The notes under the pieces are model-generated. The model made no database searches and was not told where the DNA came from. It saw only the letters and a list, made by a program, of their open reading frames with translations. DNA of 48,018 bases from Candidatus Microgenomatus sp. (GTDB taxonomy: Bacteria > Patescibacteriota > Microgenomatia > UBA8517), in assembly GCA_020724555.1 (NCBI GenBank), contig DYGT01000001.1:129197-177214 (forward strand), written 5' to 3'. Position numbers and translations under genes: made by a program. Below, one piece after another: positions 47,090 through 48,018 of this stretch (its first letter is position 1; the number at the start of each line of letters is the position of its first letter).

Positions 47090-47273
47090 ATGGGTCATTC
47101 TTCAAATTAATATAAACGCAACTTCTTGAAAACATAATATCTTGGGATATAATACGCTTGCTATCGGGTGATAGCGGATTGTCCATTTATCTACCTCAGT
47201 TGGAGTTAAGAAATGCAACAGCCAGTCACAGTTCTCAGGGTTGGGAGAGCAATAGACATTTTCAGAACTTCTC

Positions 47274-47699
47274 TTACAAGCTTGTTGGAGAATAAGATTG
47301 CAGAGTTTTAATAAAAGGCAAGCAAACTCGCTCGGCAAATTTTTGGTCAGCAGTTACTAAGTCACACTTTCTTTCTTGAGCCAGTATCGCGTATACAGCA
47401 TCATACACACTTGTTTTGTATTCTCTTGCAAAATGCACTGATTTTTGAAGAGAAGCGGTATCTAAGTTAAGAGTTTCTAGGGAATATTTTCCAAGAAGTT
47501 TAAGATTATTTTTTATTTTTTCTTCATCCAGACTACTCTTTGTTGTCCAAGCATTGGTAATTTCGTAGAACAAAAGGGAAGGAACGAGGATAATGTTTTT
47601 CTTCCTCAGATGGTATTCCAGAATAATTAGAGCTTTGTCGAATCCTTCTTCGTTTGCATTAAACCATTTGAAGGCAACAGATGTATCTACAACTATCAT
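47274..47699 (-). CDS. PIN-domain toxin, VapC-like
   Basis: A 141-residue PIN-domain ribonuclease-like protein. The acidic residues are in MIVVDTSVAFKWF (Asp5), YEITNAW (Glu), YDAVYAILAQERKCDLVTAD (two Asp), the usual four-acid site. VapC toxins cleave tRNA or rRNA; the target here is unknown. It begins 3 nt after the antitoxin stop, so the two are translated together. Confidence 0.85.
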   Translation of the reverse strand: MIVVDTSVAFKWFNANEEGFDKALIILEYHLRKKNIILVPSLLFYEITNAWTTKSSLDEEKIKNNLKLLGKYSLETLNLDTASLQKSVHFAREYKTSVYDAVYAILAQERKCDLVTADQKFAERVCLPFIKTLQSYSPTSL

Positions 47700-47702
47700 T
47701 CG

Positions 47703-47948
47703 TTAAGAATTGCTTCGTATTTCTCTCAAGGCTTGTAAAGAATCCCAGTTACCAATTGCCTGAGCGTTAGTTTCAGCAACCTTTTTAGTTTCAGAGACCA
47801 AAGATTGAAAGAGGTTATTGTCATTCTTTTTATTGCTCAATTTATCTCTAACAATTGCTGCAAAGCTCTTCCTTTGTTTTGCTGCTTCCTCCTTGAGTCT
47901 ATTGTAATCTTCTTCAGGTAAGCGGATGTTTGTAGTTATGTAACTCAT
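47703..47948 (-). CDS. Ribbon-helix-helix antitoxin, VapB-like
   Basis: An 81-residue protein. The N-terminal ribbon-helix-helix (ITTNIRLPEEDYNRLKEEAA, then KSFAAIVRDKL) binds DNA as a dimer; the acidic/polar C-terminus should wrap the toxin. It is first in a two-gene toxin-antitoxin operon and probably represses it. The pair lies just outside the putative island end. Confidence 0.8.
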   Translation of the reverse strand: MSYITTNIRLPEEDYNRLKEEAAKQRKSFAAIVRDKLSNKKNDNNLFQSLVSETKKVAETNAQAIGNWDSLQALREIRSNS

Positions 47949-48018
47949 ATTGATACTATTGTATCATTGTATTACTAGTTGTCAAGGCAGAGACGAGCTA
48001 CTAAAAGTTCTTAATGTG

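Noticed and set aside
47102-47338. A 78-residue minus-strand open frame
   Set aside because: It overlaps the end of the VapC-like gene in another frame and has low-quality composition; 47090-47273 holds nothing else I can support.
1-48018. CRISPR array or rRNA genes
   Set aside because: No regularly spaced direct repeats of suitable length and no rRNA signatures were seen on either strand.

Overview
The window looks like a chromosome segment from a small-genome bacterium of the Candidate Phyla Radiation / Patescibacteria, most likely Microgenomates-like. This is an inference. It rests on the tandem run of VirB2/TrbC-like small pilins, very short intergenic gaps, a short sigma-70 factor, a smpB-ssrA pair, lineage-typical proteins of unknown function, and a pervasive arrangement in which a TATAAT box lies 5-8 nt before the start codon, which implies leaderless mRNAs. 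UGA is used as an ordinary stop.

Core part (1-22.5 kb). Minus-strand genes at 100-3577 form an eight-gene array of pilin-like membrane proteins. A divergent plus-strand block carries a coiled-coil SpoIID/LytB protein, a PH-domain membrane protein, a small membrane protein and a PP2C-like/beta-propeller membrane protein. Next come tmRNA and smpB, a ComF phosphoribosyltransferase, a cluster of tRNA genes (four Ser, one Arg) embedded in tRNA-3'-end repeats, two GT-C-like membrane proteins, dnaG, rpoD, a further GT-C mannosyltransferase-like protein, a three-gene thiol-redox cassette, an LCP-family ligase and tRNA-Asn.

Accessory part (22.5-47.1 kb). From tRNA-Asn to a degenerate copy of that tRNA's 3' end at 47,065-47,089 the DNA looks like an integrated, partly decayed island. 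A serine-recombinase remnant ends inside tRNA-Asn and another recombinase fragment lies at 29.5 kb. The island holds two identical 1158-bp IS3-family elements, an older transposase remnant, and pseudogenes or truncated genes (AdoMet-synthetase-like, greA-like, type III-like restriction helicase, trypsin-like protease). Intact cargo includes a secreted thermonuclease, glycosyltransferases, an HD (p)ppGpp-hydrolase-like protein, an ITPase/kinase/glycosyltransferase operon, a PIG-L/YdcF/WbqC/GNAT-like operon, a nucleotidyltransferase-like protein and a Nudix protein. A VapBC-like toxin-antitoxin pair lies just beyond.

The most interesting unit is a three-gene cassette: an anchored CPHC thioredoxin-fold protein, a CPVC multi-pass membrane protein, and a cytosolic helical protein ending in Cys-Cys. 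It occurs twice with the same gene order. In the core (19.5-20.9 kb) it stands next to a mannosyltransferase-like gene. In the island (38.5-40.1 kb) it is the 3' half of an operon headed by an ArsR-type repressor, a CPTC mini-thioredoxin and an ArsP-like permease, with a palindromic operator candidate on the promoter. I read it as a possible undescribed redox/metal(loid)-handling system.
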